This document shows, piece by piece, positions 7,612-16,498 of a stretch of DNA of 64,000 nt (positions are counted from its first letter, which is position 1; every line of letters starts with the position of its first letter). Source of the stretch: Hyphomicrobiales bacterium. Its GTDB lineage: Bacteria; Pseudomonadota; Alphaproteobacteria; Rhizobiales; Rhizobiaceae. The DNA is taken from NCBI GenBank assembly GCA_900473045.1, contig UCKS01000004.1, positions 62,001 through 126,000 on the forward strand, given 5' to 3'. The position numbers and the translations under genes were made by a program. A model generated the notes under the pieces. The model was given only the letters and a program-made list of their open reading frames with translations. It had not been told where the DNA came from and made no database searches.

Positions 7612-7708
7612 AACCCTACCTGTGAAGGTTAACCAACTGTTTCAGTTGATGCCTCGGTGCAATGACGCTTTAACCAGCGGCGCCGAGGGAGGGAAACTCG
7701 GCATTTTT
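7612..7708 (+). ncRNA. Candidate small RNA ending in an intrinsic terminator
   Basis: A stem-loop CAACTG-TTT-CAGTTG (7634-7648) is followed 33 nt later by the terminator hairpin at 7682-7708, and no plus-strand coding gene ends close enough to need that terminator (the 61-aa gene stops 187 nt upstream). The loop region GGGAGGG is purine-rich. The 5' end is a guess. It may simply be a long 3' untranslated region of the upstream gene. Confidence 0.3.
7682..7708 (+). terminator. Intrinsic terminator
   Basis: GCCGAG (7682-7687) pairs with CTCGGC (7697-7702) around a 9-nt loop and is followed by ATTTTT. Confidence 0.6.
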
Positions 7709-7724
7709 CAGCACCAAACTATAA

Positions 7725-7750
7725 GCCCCTCTTCGGCGCCGGAGAGGGGC
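7725..7750 (-). terminator. Hairpin, possible terminator of the minus-strand DUF2188-like gene
   Basis: GCCCCTCT (7725-7732) pairs with AGAGGGGC (7743-7750). Read on the minus strand it lies 57 nt past the stop of the gene at 7807-8049 and is followed by TTATAGTTT, a weak T tract. Confidence 0.4.
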
Positions 7751-7806
7751 ATTGTGGTCTGGCTGGTCAGCGGGGCAAATACGTTGCGCCAATGAGGATT
7801 GCTGGT

Positions 7807-8049
7807 CTATTGATCTTCGACGACGGCTTCCGGCCGGTCGCCGCCATCCGCATGTTCAAAATGCCATCGACCGCTTTGGTCCTGAAAACTGATTTCCTCG
7901 TCGTCACCGCCAACCTGCTGTTCTGCCGCTGCGGCTTTGGCCGCCGCTACAGCCATGTCGCGGTTCGGGAAGGCCTCGGAAAACACGTCGGCGAGCTTAT
8001 AGGCCCATCCGCCGTCATGCTCGACGATTGCATAGATCACTTTGGTCAT
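7807..8049 (-). CDS. DUF2188-like small protein (80 aa)
   Basis: Start ATG at 8049 follows AGGGAG; a longer frame upstream lacks a ribosome-binding site. The MTKVIYAIVEHDGGWAYKLA opening, and a helix rich in alanine carrying regular aromatic/charged spacing, resemble DUF2188, a small beta-beta-alpha family where h-dgW-vk motifs are conserved. Function of the family is unknown. The C-terminal tail is acidic and probably unstructured. It stands alone between hairpins on both sides. Confidence 0.6.
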   Translation of the reverse strand: MTKVIYAIVEHDGGWAYKLADVFSEAFPNRDMAVAAAKAAAAEQQVGGDDEEISFQDQSGRWHFEHADGGDRPEAVVEDQ

Positions 8050-8289
8050 TTCGTACTCCCTGGAGTGCGCCGCATTCCAATATTTCATGGAGCCGACGTG
8101 ACCGGACAGGAACGGCCGATACCGGCAATCGTTCCCGTCGCCCAAATCCGCGGTGCGAATTGCTTCCGTGCGTCGCGGCACCTCAAGGTAGCACGAAATC
8201 GGATGGGTTTTCCATTCTTCCGGTGGGCGCGATGGATCCTCCGGCTATCCAACTGTTATCGCCGTCGTCCGGCCTTCCGGCACAGACGT

Positions 8290-8313
8290 AAAAGGGCGAC
8301 CTCACGGCCGCCC
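8290..8313 (-). terminator. Intrinsic terminator after wrbA
   Basis: On the minus strand GGGCGGCC-GTGA-GGTCGCCC is followed by TTTTA, 32 nt downstream of the wrbA stop. Confidence 0.7.
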
Positions 8314-8345
8314 TCGACGTTCACCAGATTGGTGTGGCTTGCACC

Positions 8346-8945
8346 TCAGGCCGACAGCTTGGCCGCGATCTTGGCAACATGTGCGCCCTGGTAGCGCGCA
8401 GCTTCCAGTTCGTTTGCCGATGGCTGGCGCGAGCCGTCACCATCTGTGATCGTCGACGCACCATAGGGGGAACCGCCCTTGATCTCATCGACGCCCATCT
8501 GTCCCTGGAAAGCATAGGGAAGGCCGACAACGACCATGCCCTGGTGCATCAGAGTGGGGATGAAGCCGAGGATGGTGGATTCCTGGCCGCCGTGCTGTGT
8601 TGCCGAGGATGTAAAGACCGAGCCGACCTTGCCGACAAGCGCACCCTTCATCCACAGACCGCCGGTCTGATCGACAAAATTGCGCATCTGTGATGCAACG
8701 GTGCCGAAACGCGTACCGGCGCCGAAGATGATGGCATCGTAATCGGCCAGTTCATCCGGAGTGGCGATTTCGGCGGCCTGATCGACCTTGAAATGGGAGG
8801 CCTTGGCAACATCGGCCGGCACCAGTTCCGGTACACGCTTGACGGTGACATCGGCACCTGTGGACTTGGCGCCTTCGGCGACCGCATAGGCCATGGTTTC
8901 GATATGTCCGTATGCCGAATAGTAAAGCACCAATACCTTAGCCAT
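8346..8945 (-). CDS. wrbA: NAD(P)H:quinone oxidoreductase, WrbA type
   Basis: A 199-residue flavodoxin-fold protein, the normal length for WrbA. The FMN phosphate loop is [12 protein letters not shown] (8-19), followed by [16 protein letters not shown] and [15 protein letters not shown], which are family signatures lining the flavin. It performs two-electron reduction of quinones with NAD(P)H, preventing redox cycling, in the cytoplasm as a tetramer. The start is fixed by AAGGAG six bases ahead of ATG. It is single, with a terminator behind it. WrbA enzymes are commonly stress-induced, but no specific regulatory site is visible here. Confidence 0.97.
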   Translation of the reverse strand: MAKVLVLYYSAYGHIETMAYAVAEGAKSTGADVTVKRVPELVPADVAKASHFKVDQAAEIATPDELADYDAIIFGAGTRFGTVASQMRNFVDQTGGLWMKGALVGKVGSVFTSSATQHGGQESTILGFIPTLMHQGMVVVGLPYAFQGQMGVDEIKGGSPYGASTITDGDGSRQPSANELEAARYQGAHVAKIAAKLSA

Positions 8946-9108
8946 CGTATTCTCCTTTCACTTGGCAATTCCGCTTGATTGCCACTGAGGAGAAGATTTA
9001 TCAGTTTACCTCTCCGTTGTCCGAAGCGAAGCGGGCGACAGACTGTTCGAGAATAAGAGACAGTCGGGTTTTTGACTGAACGATCCCAGTTTTACACAGG
9101 ACCTTCCG

Positions 9109-9864
9109 ATGACCAGCGAAAAAATCGTCACCGCCGCCATGCTCGCCATCGGCGACGAATTGCTTTCCGGACGAACCAAGGACAAGAATATCGGCCATCT
9201 GGCAGATGTGCTGACGCTCGCCGGTATCGACCTGAAGGAAGTCCGCATCGTTGCCGACGACGAACCGGCGATCGTGGCAGCCCTCAACGGGTTGCGGACC
9301 GGGTATGACTACGTCTTCACTTCGGGTGGCATCGGCCCGACCCATGACGACATTACTGCCGATGCGGTGTCGCGGGCGTTCGGCGTCGAATGTATTCACG
9401 ACCCGGATGCGATGAGCCTGCTTGGCGCCATGTATGAGCGGCGCGGCCTTGAGTTCACCGAAGCGCGGCGGCGCATGGCGCGCATGCCGAACGGCGCGTG
9501 TCATATTCCCAACGCCGTATCGACAGCACCGGGGTTTATCATTGGCAATGTTCATGTGATGGCCGGTGTGCCGCAGGTCTTCCAGGCCATGCTGGATGCA
9601 CTCCTGCCGCAGCTTGAAAGCGGTACCGTGGTCAAATCACGTACCGTGCGCTCTCCTTTCGGGGAAGGCGATATCGGCGGACCGCTTGGCGAGGTGCAGA
9701 AGGCACATCCCCTGACCAGCATCGGATCCTATCCGAAATTCGACGGCACGGCGTTTTCGACCGACCTCGTGATCCGCGCCCGCGACGAAGCCCTGCTCGA
9801 TGCGGCGGAGGCGGATGTAAAGGCGATGATCGACACGATCGCAGCGTTGAAGAACAAGGCTTGA
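9109..9864 (+). CDS. CinA-like molybdopterin-binding domain protein
   Basis: A 251-residue protein with AIGDELLSGRTKDKN (13-27) and FTSGGIGPTHDDITADAV (70-87), hallmarks of the MoaB/MogA-like fold in the N-terminal half of CinA. The C-terminal nicotinamide-nucleotide amidohydrolase domain of full CinA is missing, so this is the short form common in alphaproteobacteria. It may act as an ADP-ribose-type pyrophosphatase or in cofactor handling; annotations as competence/damage protein are historical. The start ATG follows a weak GACCTTCCG stretch. It is divergent from wrbA. Confidence 0.9.
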   Translation: MTSEKIVTAAMLAIGDELLSGRTKDKNIGHLADVLTLAGIDLKEVRIVADDEPAIVAALNGLRTGYDYVFTSGGIGPTHDDITADAVSRAFGVECIHDPDAMSLLGAMYERRGLEFTEARRRMARMPNGACHIPNAVSTAPGFIIGNVHVMAGVPQVFQAMLDALLPQLESGTVVKSRTVRSPFGEGDIGGPLGEVQKAHPLTSIGSYPKFDGTAFSTDLVIRARDEALLDAAEADVKAMIDTIAALKNKA

Positions 9865-9868
9865 GCCG

Positions 9869-10483
9869 CTACGGCGCTGGAGATGCGGCAGCGATCGTGA
9901 ACTTCTGATCGACGCTTGCGGACTTGCCGCTGTTCAGATCGTTGAAATGAAACCGGAGCACATAATCGCCCGCCGCAGCACCGCTGACGTCCGTGGTCAA
10001 CGTGGCGTAGATTTCCTGGTTGCGGAAGAAACTGGTGAATGTGAAGTTGCCGAAAGCCTTCTGGTTGGCCAGCACTTCGCCCGAAGCGCTGAGAATGTCC
10101 AGATCGACCGTGAAGTGGGTTTCCACCTTTCCTTCGGCGTCCGCCGCTTTCCAGGTCAGGCCGATCGGCTCGACATAGGAGACGAGGGCTTCGCCCGGCT
10201 TGAACACCGGTTGCTGCTTGGGCTCATACATGGCGTAGCCGATGGGCGGGGCTGCCACGAACACCGCCGTGCCTATCGAAAAGGGAAGCGTCGCTGAAAA
10301 GGAGCCTGTTGCCGCGCGCAAGAGATCATGAGCCCCCCGCGTATCGCCGGAGGCCGCCAGCGCCTCGGCTTTCGTTGCCGCGTCTGCGAGCGGCCCAGCG
10401 AGGGCGGGGCCTGTCAGCAGCAAGAGCAGCGGGATCGCGCTGACTGCGGCCGTCAGACCGCTTCTTCGATTGCCGGTGCGCAT
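9869..10483 (-). CDS. Secreted protein of unknown function (204 aa)
   Basis: The start at ATG 10483 follows AGGGGAGAGA and gives an N-terminal MRTGNRRSGLTAAVSAIPLL then a hydrophobic core ending GPALAG, a clear Sec signal peptide (cleavage near residue 29). The mature part is beta-rich (FTVDLDILSASGEVLANQK, GDYVLRFHFND), like an immunoglobulin-type sandwich with a conserved-looking YVEPIGLTWK. No family is recognised with confidence. It is probably periplasmic. Its stop lies 4 nt from the convergent CinA-like gene end. Confidence 0.75.
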   Translation of the reverse strand: MRTGNRRSGLTAAVSAIPLLLLLTGPALAGPLADAATKAEALAASGDTRGAHDLLRAATGSFSATLPFSIGTAVFVAAPPIGYAMYEPKQQPVFKPGEALVSYVEPIGLTWKAADAEGKVETHFTVDLDILSASGEVLANQKAFGNFTFTSFFRNQEIYATLTTDVSGAAAGDYVLRFHFNDLNSGKSASVDQKFTIAAASPAP

Positions 10484-10663
10484 TGTCTCTCCCCTGATCC
10501 TGCGTTGCTTCCGGATGTTCTGTATTTGCGGGATGGAGTCAAGGCGGGGCACCATCGCAAAAGGTGAGTTATAGACTCCACTTAATGACGAATAGCTGTG
10601 GTTTAGCCAACTGTGATGTGGCATAGGCAGGGCGATACGAACCCGAACGAAAGACCGCATTCC

Positions 10664-11911
10664 ATGAAGCAGGACGTTGATAATGCCGTCGAGGCTTTGC
10701 GCACATTGTTTCCGGCAACGCCGTTACAGCTTAACGAGCATCTGAGCGCGCGTTATGGCGCGACGATCTATCTGAAGCGCGAGGACCTTTCGCCGGTGCG
10801 CTCCTACAAGATCAGGGGCGCGTTCAACTTTTTCCGCAAGGTGATTGCCGCCGGTGGCACCGGCAAGACCTTTGTCTGCGCATCCGCCGGCAATCACGCA
10901 CAGGGATTTGCCTTCGTCTGCCGGCATTTTGGCGTGCCGGGTGTGGTTTTCATGCCGGTGACGACACCACAACAGAAGATCGACAAGACCCGGATATTCG
11001 GCGGTGAGTTCATCACCATCAAGCTGGTCGGCGACTTTTTCGATCAGTGCTATCAGGCGGCACGCGAGCATGTGGGGCGGATCGACGGTGTCATGGTGCC
11101 GCCATTCGATCATGCCGATATCATCGAGGGGCAGGCGACAGTCGCGGCCGAGATGATCGAGCAATTGCCTGTAGGCGTCGTTCCGGACCTGGTGATCATG
11201 CCCGTCGGCGGCGGCGGCCTATCCGCCGGTATGACCGGCTACCTCAAAGACGTTGTTCGGCCCGAAGCGTTCATTTTCTGCGAGCCGGAAGGTGCGCCGA
11301 GCCTGCGCCGGAGCTTGGAGACAGGATCGGTGGTGACCCTCGATCAGGTCGACAATTTTGTCGATGGTGCCGCCGTCGGGCGTATCGGTGACCTTAATTT
11401 CGCGGCGCTGAAGCATTTCTCAACGGATCAGGTTTTGCTTCTGGCGGAAAATGCCATCTGCGTCACGATCACCGACATGCTGAACGTCGAAGGCGTCGTG
11501 CTGGAACCGGCAGGGGCCTTGTCAATCACGGCGCTGGAAACGCTGGGGCGCGAAGCCCTGGAGGGGAAGACCGTTGTCGCGGTCGTTTCGGGGGGCAATT
11601 TCGACTTCGAACGCCTGCCTGATGTCAAAGAACGCGCCATGCGGCACGCGGGCCTGAAAAAATACTTCATCCTGCGGATGCCGCAGCGCCCGGGCGCGCT
11701 GAAAGACTTCCTTGGCCTGCTCGGCGAGGAGGATGACATCGCCCGGTTTGAATACCTGAAGAAATCGGCGCGAAACTTCGGCTCGATCCTGATCGGCATC
11801 GAAACCAAACATCCGGAGAACTTTCCAAGGCTGAAGGCGGCCTTCGACAGTGCGGGTCTGCATTACCAGGATATCACCAACAACGAAATATTAGCCAACC
11901 TAGTTATCTGA
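10664..11911 (+). CDS. ilvA: Threonine dehydratase (threonine ammonia-lyase)
   Basis: A 415-residue fold-type II PLP enzyme. The cofactor lysine is K49 in RSYKIRGAF; CASAGNHAQG and PVGGGGLSAGM bind the PLP phosphate. The C-terminal ~90 residues (FILRMPQRPGALKDFLGLL onward) form one ACT-like regulatory domain, as in the shorter Bacillus-type IlvA rather than the two-domain E. coli form. It converts threonine to 2-oxobutanoate and ammonia, the first step of isoleucine synthesis, and should be feedback-inhibited by isoleucine. The start at 10664 is preferred over an in-frame ATG at 10613 because homology-like sequence begins there. Confidence 0.95.
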   Translation: MKQDVDNAVEALRTLFPATPLQLNEHLSARYGATIYLKREDLSPVRSYKIRGAFNFFRKVIAAGGTGKTFVCASAGNHAQGFAFVCRHFGVPGVVFMPVTTPQQKIDKTRIFGGEFITIKLVGDFFDQCYQAAREHVGRIDGVMVPPFDHADIIEGQATVAAEMIEQLPVGVVPDLVIMPVGGGGLSAGMTGYLKDVVRPEAFIFCEPEGAPSLRRSLETGSVVTLDQVDNFVDGAAVGRIGDLNFAALKHFSTDQVLLLAENAICVTITDMLNVEGVVLEPAGALSITALETLGREALEGKTVVAVVSGGNFDFERLPDVKERAMRHAGLKKYFILRMPQRPGALKDFLGLLGEEDDIARFEYLKKSARNFGSILIGIETKHPENFPRLKAAFDSAGLHYQDITNNEILANLVI

Positions 11912-11913
11912 TA

Positions 11914-12819
11914 TTATGTTTCAATATCTGAATGTTGAGATAATTTATTAAACCAATTTATGATGTCTTTCGTGATCTGCGCTGTCGTTTGTGGTGACAG
12001 GGCAGCGCCCGCGACGACATGTCCGTAGGGATCGCCGACTGCACCCGGGTCGAGCATGGTGGCGGGGCCGCCCCAGCGCGCCACGACAGCAGCCGTTTGC
12101 CGCGCATCGACAACCTGATCGCCCGGCGACTGAACGAACAGCGTCGGAGTTGGTATCGTTTCGAAGGGCAGAGACCGGGCTTTCGCGACCAGTGATGCCA
12201 TCGGCAGGAGCGCGCAGACCGGATAATCCGTGCTCCAATAGGCAGCATGAAGGTCGTTCAGCGGGGCAAAAGAGCGGCGGTGGCCAAGGATGAGGCGGGC
12301 GCTCAAACGGGCGAGCGGCGCAGTCAGCAGGAAAGCGCCACGCCCTTTGATCCGGAAATTCGGGCTGAGAAAAACGGCGCCTTCGACGCCTGCGGCCAAT
12401 GCGGGCTGCGAAAGCGCCCAGGTGGCCAGTGTCGCGCCGGTCGATGTTGCGATGATCAGCGTCCGTTCACCCAACAGGGCGGCAATAGACAGCGCCTCGC
12501 GCATGTCATGCTGCCAGTCGGCCACAGAGACCTCAGCCATCGCGTCATCACTGCGGCCATGTCCGGCGAGCCGCGCATAAAACAGGTTGGCATCAAGCGC
12601 TGCCGCCACCAGGTCGGGCAGCGGACGAACCTCTTCTTTGGAAGCGGAAAATCCATGGATATAGACAATGGCAAGCGCTGTCCGGCGCTTGGCGGCAGGA
12701 TCGGCCCAGACGACCTGCTTGGCCAAGCCCGGCCTGATATCGGGGAAGGCCGATTCACCGGCATCAAGATATGCTTCGACACCGTCGATGCATCCGATAG
12801 CCGAAAAGCCCGAGGTCAT
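11914..12819 (-). CDS. Alpha/beta hydrolase (lysophospholipase-like)
   Basis: A 301-residue protein with the oxyanion strand VYIHGFSASKEEV (52-64), RLAGHGRSDD and the nucleophile elbow ATSTGAT in place of the usual GxSxG (serine flanked by Thr). Near the C-terminus, FVQSPGDQVVD supplies the acid and YGHVV the histidine. This places it with the serine-hydrolase/monoacylglycerol-lipase-like group. The substrate cannot be told. It ends 2 nt from the ilvA stop, so the two are tightly convergent with no terminator between them. Confidence 0.85.
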   Translation of the reverse strand: MTSGFSAIGCIDGVEAYLDAGESAFPDIRPGLAKQVVWADPAAKRRTALAIVYIHGFSASKEEVRPLPDLVAAALDANLFYARLAGHGRSDDAMAEVSVADWQHDMREALSIAALLGERTLIIATSTGATLATWALSQPALAAGVEGAVFLSPNFRIKGRGAFLLTAPLARLSARLILGHRRSFAPLNDLHAAYWSTDYPVCALLPMASLVAKARSLPFETIPTPTLFVQSPGDQVVDARQTAAVVARWGGPATMLDPGAVGDPYGHVVAGAALSPQTTAQITKDIINWFNKLSQHSDIET

Positions 12820-12928
12820 GATCGCGACAATGCCCTTGTCATTCCATTGTCCTCCTACCTGCGAGCCGATTGCCGATGGAAGAACTTAGCCTTTGACAGC
12901 TCTGTTTGCCATGAGTTAAGTCTTTCGC

Positions 12929-13246
12929 ATGGCTTCTTTTCTGTCAAAACTGTTCGGCTTTTCCAATGGCTCCGGCACCGAGACGGCTGCGTCTTTCGGC
13001 AAGACGGAGACCTATGGCGACTGCCTGATCCGCGCAACCCCCCTCAAAGAGGGTTCCCAATTCAGGCTGGCCGGTTCGGTTGAAAAGGAGATCGACGGCG
13101 GCGTTCGCGTTCGCACGTTCATCCGCGCTGACGTTTTCACATCGGAACAGGATGTGATCGACGCGACTTTGCGCAAAGCGCATCAAATCATCGACCAGCA
13201 CGGCCCATCGCTGTTTGCCGATGATATCGCCTCGCGGCAGGTATAA
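12929..13246 (+). CDS. HlyU family protein
   Basis: 105 residues. It begins MASFLSKLFGFSNGSG and continues with YGDCLIRATPLKEGSQFRLA, EKEIDGGVRVRTFIRADVF and a final helix ending GPSLFADD, the arrangement of the alphaproteobacterial HlyU (PF10115) family. Members are small predicted regulators named after a Vibrio haemolysin activator, but rhizobial members lack a demonstrated target. There is no classical helix-turn-helix by eye. It is divergent from the hydrolase and stands alone. Confidence 0.85.
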   Translation: MASFLSKLFGFSNGSGTETAASFGKTETYGDCLIRATPLKEGSQFRLAGSVEKEIDGGVRVRTFIRADVFTSEQDVIDATLRKAHQIIDQHGPSLFADDIASRQV

Positions 13247-13441
13247 TTCCAGACATTGCATCTGTGTTGTTTGGTCTGCCAATGGCGGAGGTCTTCATCA
13301 AACGTTGAAAGACCCGCACGCGATCGGCTCTTAGAGCTCCCATTGGAGCGATTTTAAAAAACCCAGACAACTGCCCATAAACGTTTCTTTAAATTTGCCG
13401 TTTATAGATTCGGACATTGAAATCCGAGTGAATGTCCGGCG

Positions 13442-14686
13442 ATGACCAACGTAATCCTGTTTTTCTGCGAAGGCCTTGTCTACGTCGCAGTCATGGTCAC
13501 GCTGCTGCATCTGCGCCATCGCCTGGGCCTTGGCGTCTTCATCGCAGCACTCGGCGTCCTGCATTTCATCGAAACCTATCTGGCAGCCGTGTTTTACGTG
13601 CAATTGCCGTTCGGCGTGATTTCGCCGGGCTCTGCCGTGCTGTTTGCCGGCAAGTTGATGATGATCCTGCTCCTTTACGTGAAAGAGGATGCGGCAACGG
13701 TCCGCCAGCCGATCTACGGCCTTCTGGCTGGCAATTTTCTCACCGTGGCCCTCAGTCTGCTCCTGCAGATGCACCAGACCGTTTCAGCCGTGCCCAATCG
13801 CAGCGCCGACCTTGCCTTCATCGACGAGATGGGCTGGCTGATGCTGTGGGGGACATTGCTGCTCTATCTTGATTCGTTGCTGATCATCCTGCTTTACGAG
13901 CGGATCGGCCGCCGGATGCGCGGAATGCTCACCTTACGGTTCCTCCTCTGCGGCGTCGTGGTCCTGACCTTCGACCAGGCCGGGTTCTATCTCGCGCTGC
14001 ATGCGCTCAACGATGCACCGGCCGAAGTGTTTTGGGGCGGCTGGATTGCCAAGATGGGGGCTGCGGTTGTCTATTCACTGATTCTCGGCGCCTATCTGCA
14101 TTTTTCCAGTCATTCGGTGCTTGCCGTGGCGCGGCAACCGATCGGCGACATTTTCAACACGCTGACATTCCGGGAGCGTTACGAGGATCTGTTGTCCAAG
14201 TCGGGGCGCGACATGCTGACCGGCGTGCTCGATCGTAGCCGTTTCGAATTCGAAGCCCCACGATTGATCCGCCACGCGGTGGCGTCGGGCAGTGTCATCA
14301 GCCTGATCATGATCGATGCCGATCACTTCAAGAGCATCAACGATCGCTTTGGCCATCTTGAAGGCGACCGTGTGTTGAAATCCATTACCGACGCCATTCA
14401 GGCGGGGCTTCGCCCGAGCGATCACCTTTTCCGCTATGGCGGAGAGGAATTCGTCATCCTGTGCGATGGACTTGCCCACGCCAGTGCATTGTCCCGGGCT
14501 GAACAATTGCGGTTACGTGTTCTGAGCGACGTGACAGCATCCGATCAATCTGCCGTTACCGTCAGCATCGGTATTGCCTCGACGCCTGTCGACGGAACGA
14601 CAACGCGCGATCTGCTGTCGAAGGCCGATATGCGGCTGTATGAAGCCAAGCGCAGAGGACGCAATTGCGTGGTCGGAAACGTTTGA
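13442..14686 (+). CDS. Membrane diguanylate cyclase (GGDEF)
   Basis: 414 residues. Residues 1 to about 225 contain about seven hydrophobic helices. The GGDEF domain follows, with the active-site motif GGEEF (333-337) preceded by RPSD, an inhibitory I-site (RxxD five residues upstream). It should make c-di-GMP from two GTP at the inner membrane, with product feedback, and so tune motility and attachment. No sensor domain of known type is recognisable in the membrane part. There is no obvious co-transcribed partner. Confidence 0.93.
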   Translation: MTNVILFFCEGLVYVAVMVTLLHLRHRLGLGVFIAALGVLHFIETYLAAVFYVQLPFGVISPGSAVLFAGKLMMILLLYVKEDAATVRQPIYGLLAGNFLTVALSLLLQMHQTVSAVPNRSADLAFIDEMGWLMLWGTLLLYLDSLLIILLYERIGRRMRGMLTLRFLLCGVVVLTFDQAGFYLALHALNDAPAEVFWGGWIAKMGAAVVYSLILGAYLHFSSHSVLAVARQPIGDIFNTLTFRERYEDLLSKSGRDMLTGVLDRSRFEFEAPRLIRHAVASGSVISLIMIDADHFKSINDRFGHLEGDRVLKSITDAIQAGLRPSDHLFRYGGEEFVILCDGLAHASALSRAEQLRLRVLSDVTASDQSAVTVSIGIASTPVDGTTTRDLLSKADMRLYEAKRRGRNCVVGNV

Positions 14687-14706
14687 GGCCAGCCTGGCGG
14701 CCGGGT

Positions 14707-15168
14707 TCAAATGCCGACATTGGGCCGGTCGATGATCTCGCGCAGCGAGAAGCTGGAATTGATCTTGACCACATGGGGAAGGGCCGAAAGCCAGTCCCGG
14801 TGAATGCGCTCATAATCCTCAAGGTCCTTGGCGGCGACGCGCAGGATATAGTCGTATTCTCCTGACATCAGATAGCAGACCAGCACATTCGGACAGAGTT
14901 TCACCGCCGCCTCAAATTCCGTCAAAGTCTTGGCAAACTGGCCAGACAGCGAGATGTGGACAATGACCATGATGCGGTAGTCGAGGGCCTTGTGTGAAAG
15001 GCGCGCATGATAGCCGCTGATGACGCCGGATTTTTCGAGAATATCGACCCGGCGTGAGCAGGCGGAAGCGGAAAGGCCAATTTTCTCGGCCAGTTCTGCA
15101 TTGGCGATCCGGCCATTCTGCTGCAGAATCCGCAGGATCGCAGCATCAATTGCATCCATTGCCGACAA
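14707..15168 (-). CDS. Lrp/AsnC family regulator (AldR-like, for alanine dehydrogenase)
   Basis: 153 residues. An N-terminal winged helix (LRILQQNGRIANAELAEKIG then SACSRRVDILEKSGVISGYH) is followed by the RAM ligand domain (DYRIMVIVHISLSGQF and YDYILRVAAKDLEDYERI). The TTG at 15168 is favoured because AAGGA lies 7 nt before it; ATG 15159 is the alternative. It is divergent from ald, the classic layout of an Lrp-type activator of alanine dehydrogenase that responds to alanine. Confidence 0.92.
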   Translation of the reverse strand: MSAMDAIDAAILRILQQNGRIANAELAEKIGLSASACSRRVDILEKSGVISGYHARLSHKALDYRIMVIVHISLSGQFAKTLTEFEAAVKLCPNVLVCYLMSGEYDYILRVAAKDLEDYERIHRDWLSALPHVVKINSSFSLREIIDRPNVGI

Positions 15169-15198
15169 TCGAATATCCTTCGAATTTTTTGAGAAAAA

Positions 15199-15224
15199 CG
15201 CAATAATCTACGAAATATTACGCG
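15199..15224. promoter_or_regulatory. Possible Lrp/AldR binding site between regulator and ald
   Basis: CGCAATAAT (15199-15207) and ATTACGCG (15217-15224) form an imperfect AT-rich inverted repeat in the 154-bp divergent region, about 100 bp before ald and 31 bp before the regulator start. Fits the loose palindromes bound by Lrp proteins; prediction only. Confidence 0.35.
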
Positions 15225-15322
15225 ATAAGCCCTTCATTTTGCAAGGACATGCTGTGATCTTTCTGTTTCGCTACGCGGGTCAAACAACGACAGCGAAAGC
15301 TGCATAGGAGAGGAACGCGAAG

Positions 15323-16441
15323 ATGCGTGTCGGTTGCCCGAAGGAAATCAAAAACCATGAATATCGTGTCGGTTTAACACCCGGATCGGTGAGAGAATAT
15401 GTGGCGCACGGCCACGAGGTGATCATCGAAACCAAGGCGGGCGCCGGCATTGGCGCCGAAGACGACAGCTATCGCGCGGCTGGGGCGAAAATCGTCGCCA
15501 CCGCCAAGGACATCTTTGAAAAATCCGACATGATCGTCAAGGTCAAGGAGCCGCAGCCCGCCGAATGGGCGCAGCTTCGCGATGGTCAGATCCTCTACAC
15601 CTATCTGCATCTTGCTCCCGACCCCGAACAGACCAAGGGACTGCTTGGCTCCGGCGTCACGGCCATCGCCTATGAAACCGTCACCGACGATCGCGGCGGG
15701 CTGCCGCTTCTGGCGCCGATGTCGGAAGTTGCCGGACGCCTGGCCATCCAGGCCGGCGCCACGTCACTGCAAAAGGCCAATGGCGGCCGCGGTATCCTGC
15801 TCGGCGGCGTTCCGGGCGTGCTGCCCGCAAAGGTCACGGTGATCGGCGGCGGCGTCGTCGGGCTGCATGCCGCGCGCATGGCGGCTGGTCTTGGCGCTGA
15901 CGTGAGTATCCTCGACCGCTCCATTCCTCGACTGCGCCAGCTCGACGATCTCTTCGCCGGGCGCGTCCACACCCGGTTCTCGACCATCGACGCGCTGGAA
16001 GAGGAGGTCTTCTCGGCGGATCTGGTGATTGGCGCCGTGCTAATCCCCGGTGCCGCCGCGCCAAAGCTCGTGACTCGAGAAATGCTGTCCGGCATGAAGA
16101 AGGGCGCAGTTATCGTCGATGTTGCCATCGACCAAGGCGGCTGCTTCGAGACCTCGCATGCGACGACGCATTCCGATCCGACCTATGAAGTCGATGGCGT
16201 CGTGCATTATTGCGTCGCCAACATGCCCGGCGCCGTTCCGGTGACCTCGGCGCATGCGCTCAACAATGCGACATTGTTCTACGGCCTGCAGCTTGCCGAC
16301 CGTGGCCTGAAGGCGATTGCCGAGGACCGGCATCTGCGGGCCGGCCTCAACGTTCACCGGGGCCGCGTGACCAACAAGGCGGTCGCCGAGGCGCTTGGTT
16401 ATGAGAGCTACGCCCCGGAAGCCGTGTTGATGATCGCCTGA
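15323..16441 (+). CDS. ald: Alanine dehydrogenase
   Basis: 372 residues, the standard length. Begins MRVGCPKEIKNHEYRVGLTP; substrate-contacting residues lie in this strand and in KVKEPQPAEW. The NAD-binding Rossmann loop is VIGGGVVGLHAARMAAGLGA. The enzyme interconverts alanine and pyruvate + ammonia with NAD, for alanine catabolism (and in rhizobia also ammonium assimilation). The start follows AGGAGAGG. It is controlled most likely by the divergent Lrp-type gene and ends at a strong terminator. Confidence 0.97.
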   Translation: MRVGCPKEIKNHEYRVGLTPGSVREYVAHGHEVIIETKAGAGIGAEDDSYRAAGAKIVATAKDIFEKSDMIVKVKEPQPAEWAQLRDGQILYTYLHLAPDPEQTKGLLGSGVTAIAYETVTDDRGGLPLLAPMSEVAGRLAIQAGATSLQKANGGRGILLGGVPGVLPAKVTVIGGGVVGLHAARMAAGLGADVSILDRSIPRLRQLDDLFAGRVHTRFSTIDALEEEVFSADLVIGAVLIPGAAAPKLVTREMLSGMKKGAVIVDVAIDQGGCFETSHATTHSDPTYEVDGVVHYCVANMPGAVPVTSAHALNNATLFYGLQLADRGLKAIAEDRHLRAGLNVHRGRVTNKAVAEALGYESYAPEAVLMIA

Positions 16442-16468
16442 CCCACCCCAAGAAGCTATTGATGTATG

Positions 16469-16498
16469 CGGGGCCGGTAACTTCCGGCCCCCGTTTTT
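16469..16498 (+). terminator. Intrinsic terminator of ald
   Basis: CGGGGCCGG and CCGGCCCCCG pair around TAACTT and are followed by TTTTTA. It also overlaps the stop of the convergent DUF1203 gene by 2 nt, so it may serve only the plus strand. Confidence 0.85.

Larger units (their letters stand above)
7496..7806. other. 311-bp region without a convincing protein gene; contains three hairpins
   Basis: No good coding frame is seen. It holds an inverted repeat GGCTGCC/GGCAGCC (7515-7543), a short hairpin CAACTG-TTT-CAGTTG (7634-7648), a strong hairpin followed by T residues (7682-7708), and a hairpin GCCCCTCT/AGAGGGGC (7725-7750). Listed separately are a possible small RNA and the terminators. 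Confidence 0.5.

Noticed and set aside
8050-8289. Possible gene between the DUF2188-like gene and wrbA
   Set aside because: Frames on both strands read as random Pro/Arg-rich sequence without a ribosome-binding site.
12247-13083. Plus-strand 278-aa open frame opposite the alpha/beta hydrolase
   Set aside because: It is antisense to a gene with clear catalytic motifs and reads arginine/glycine-rich sequence typical of high-GC shadow frames.
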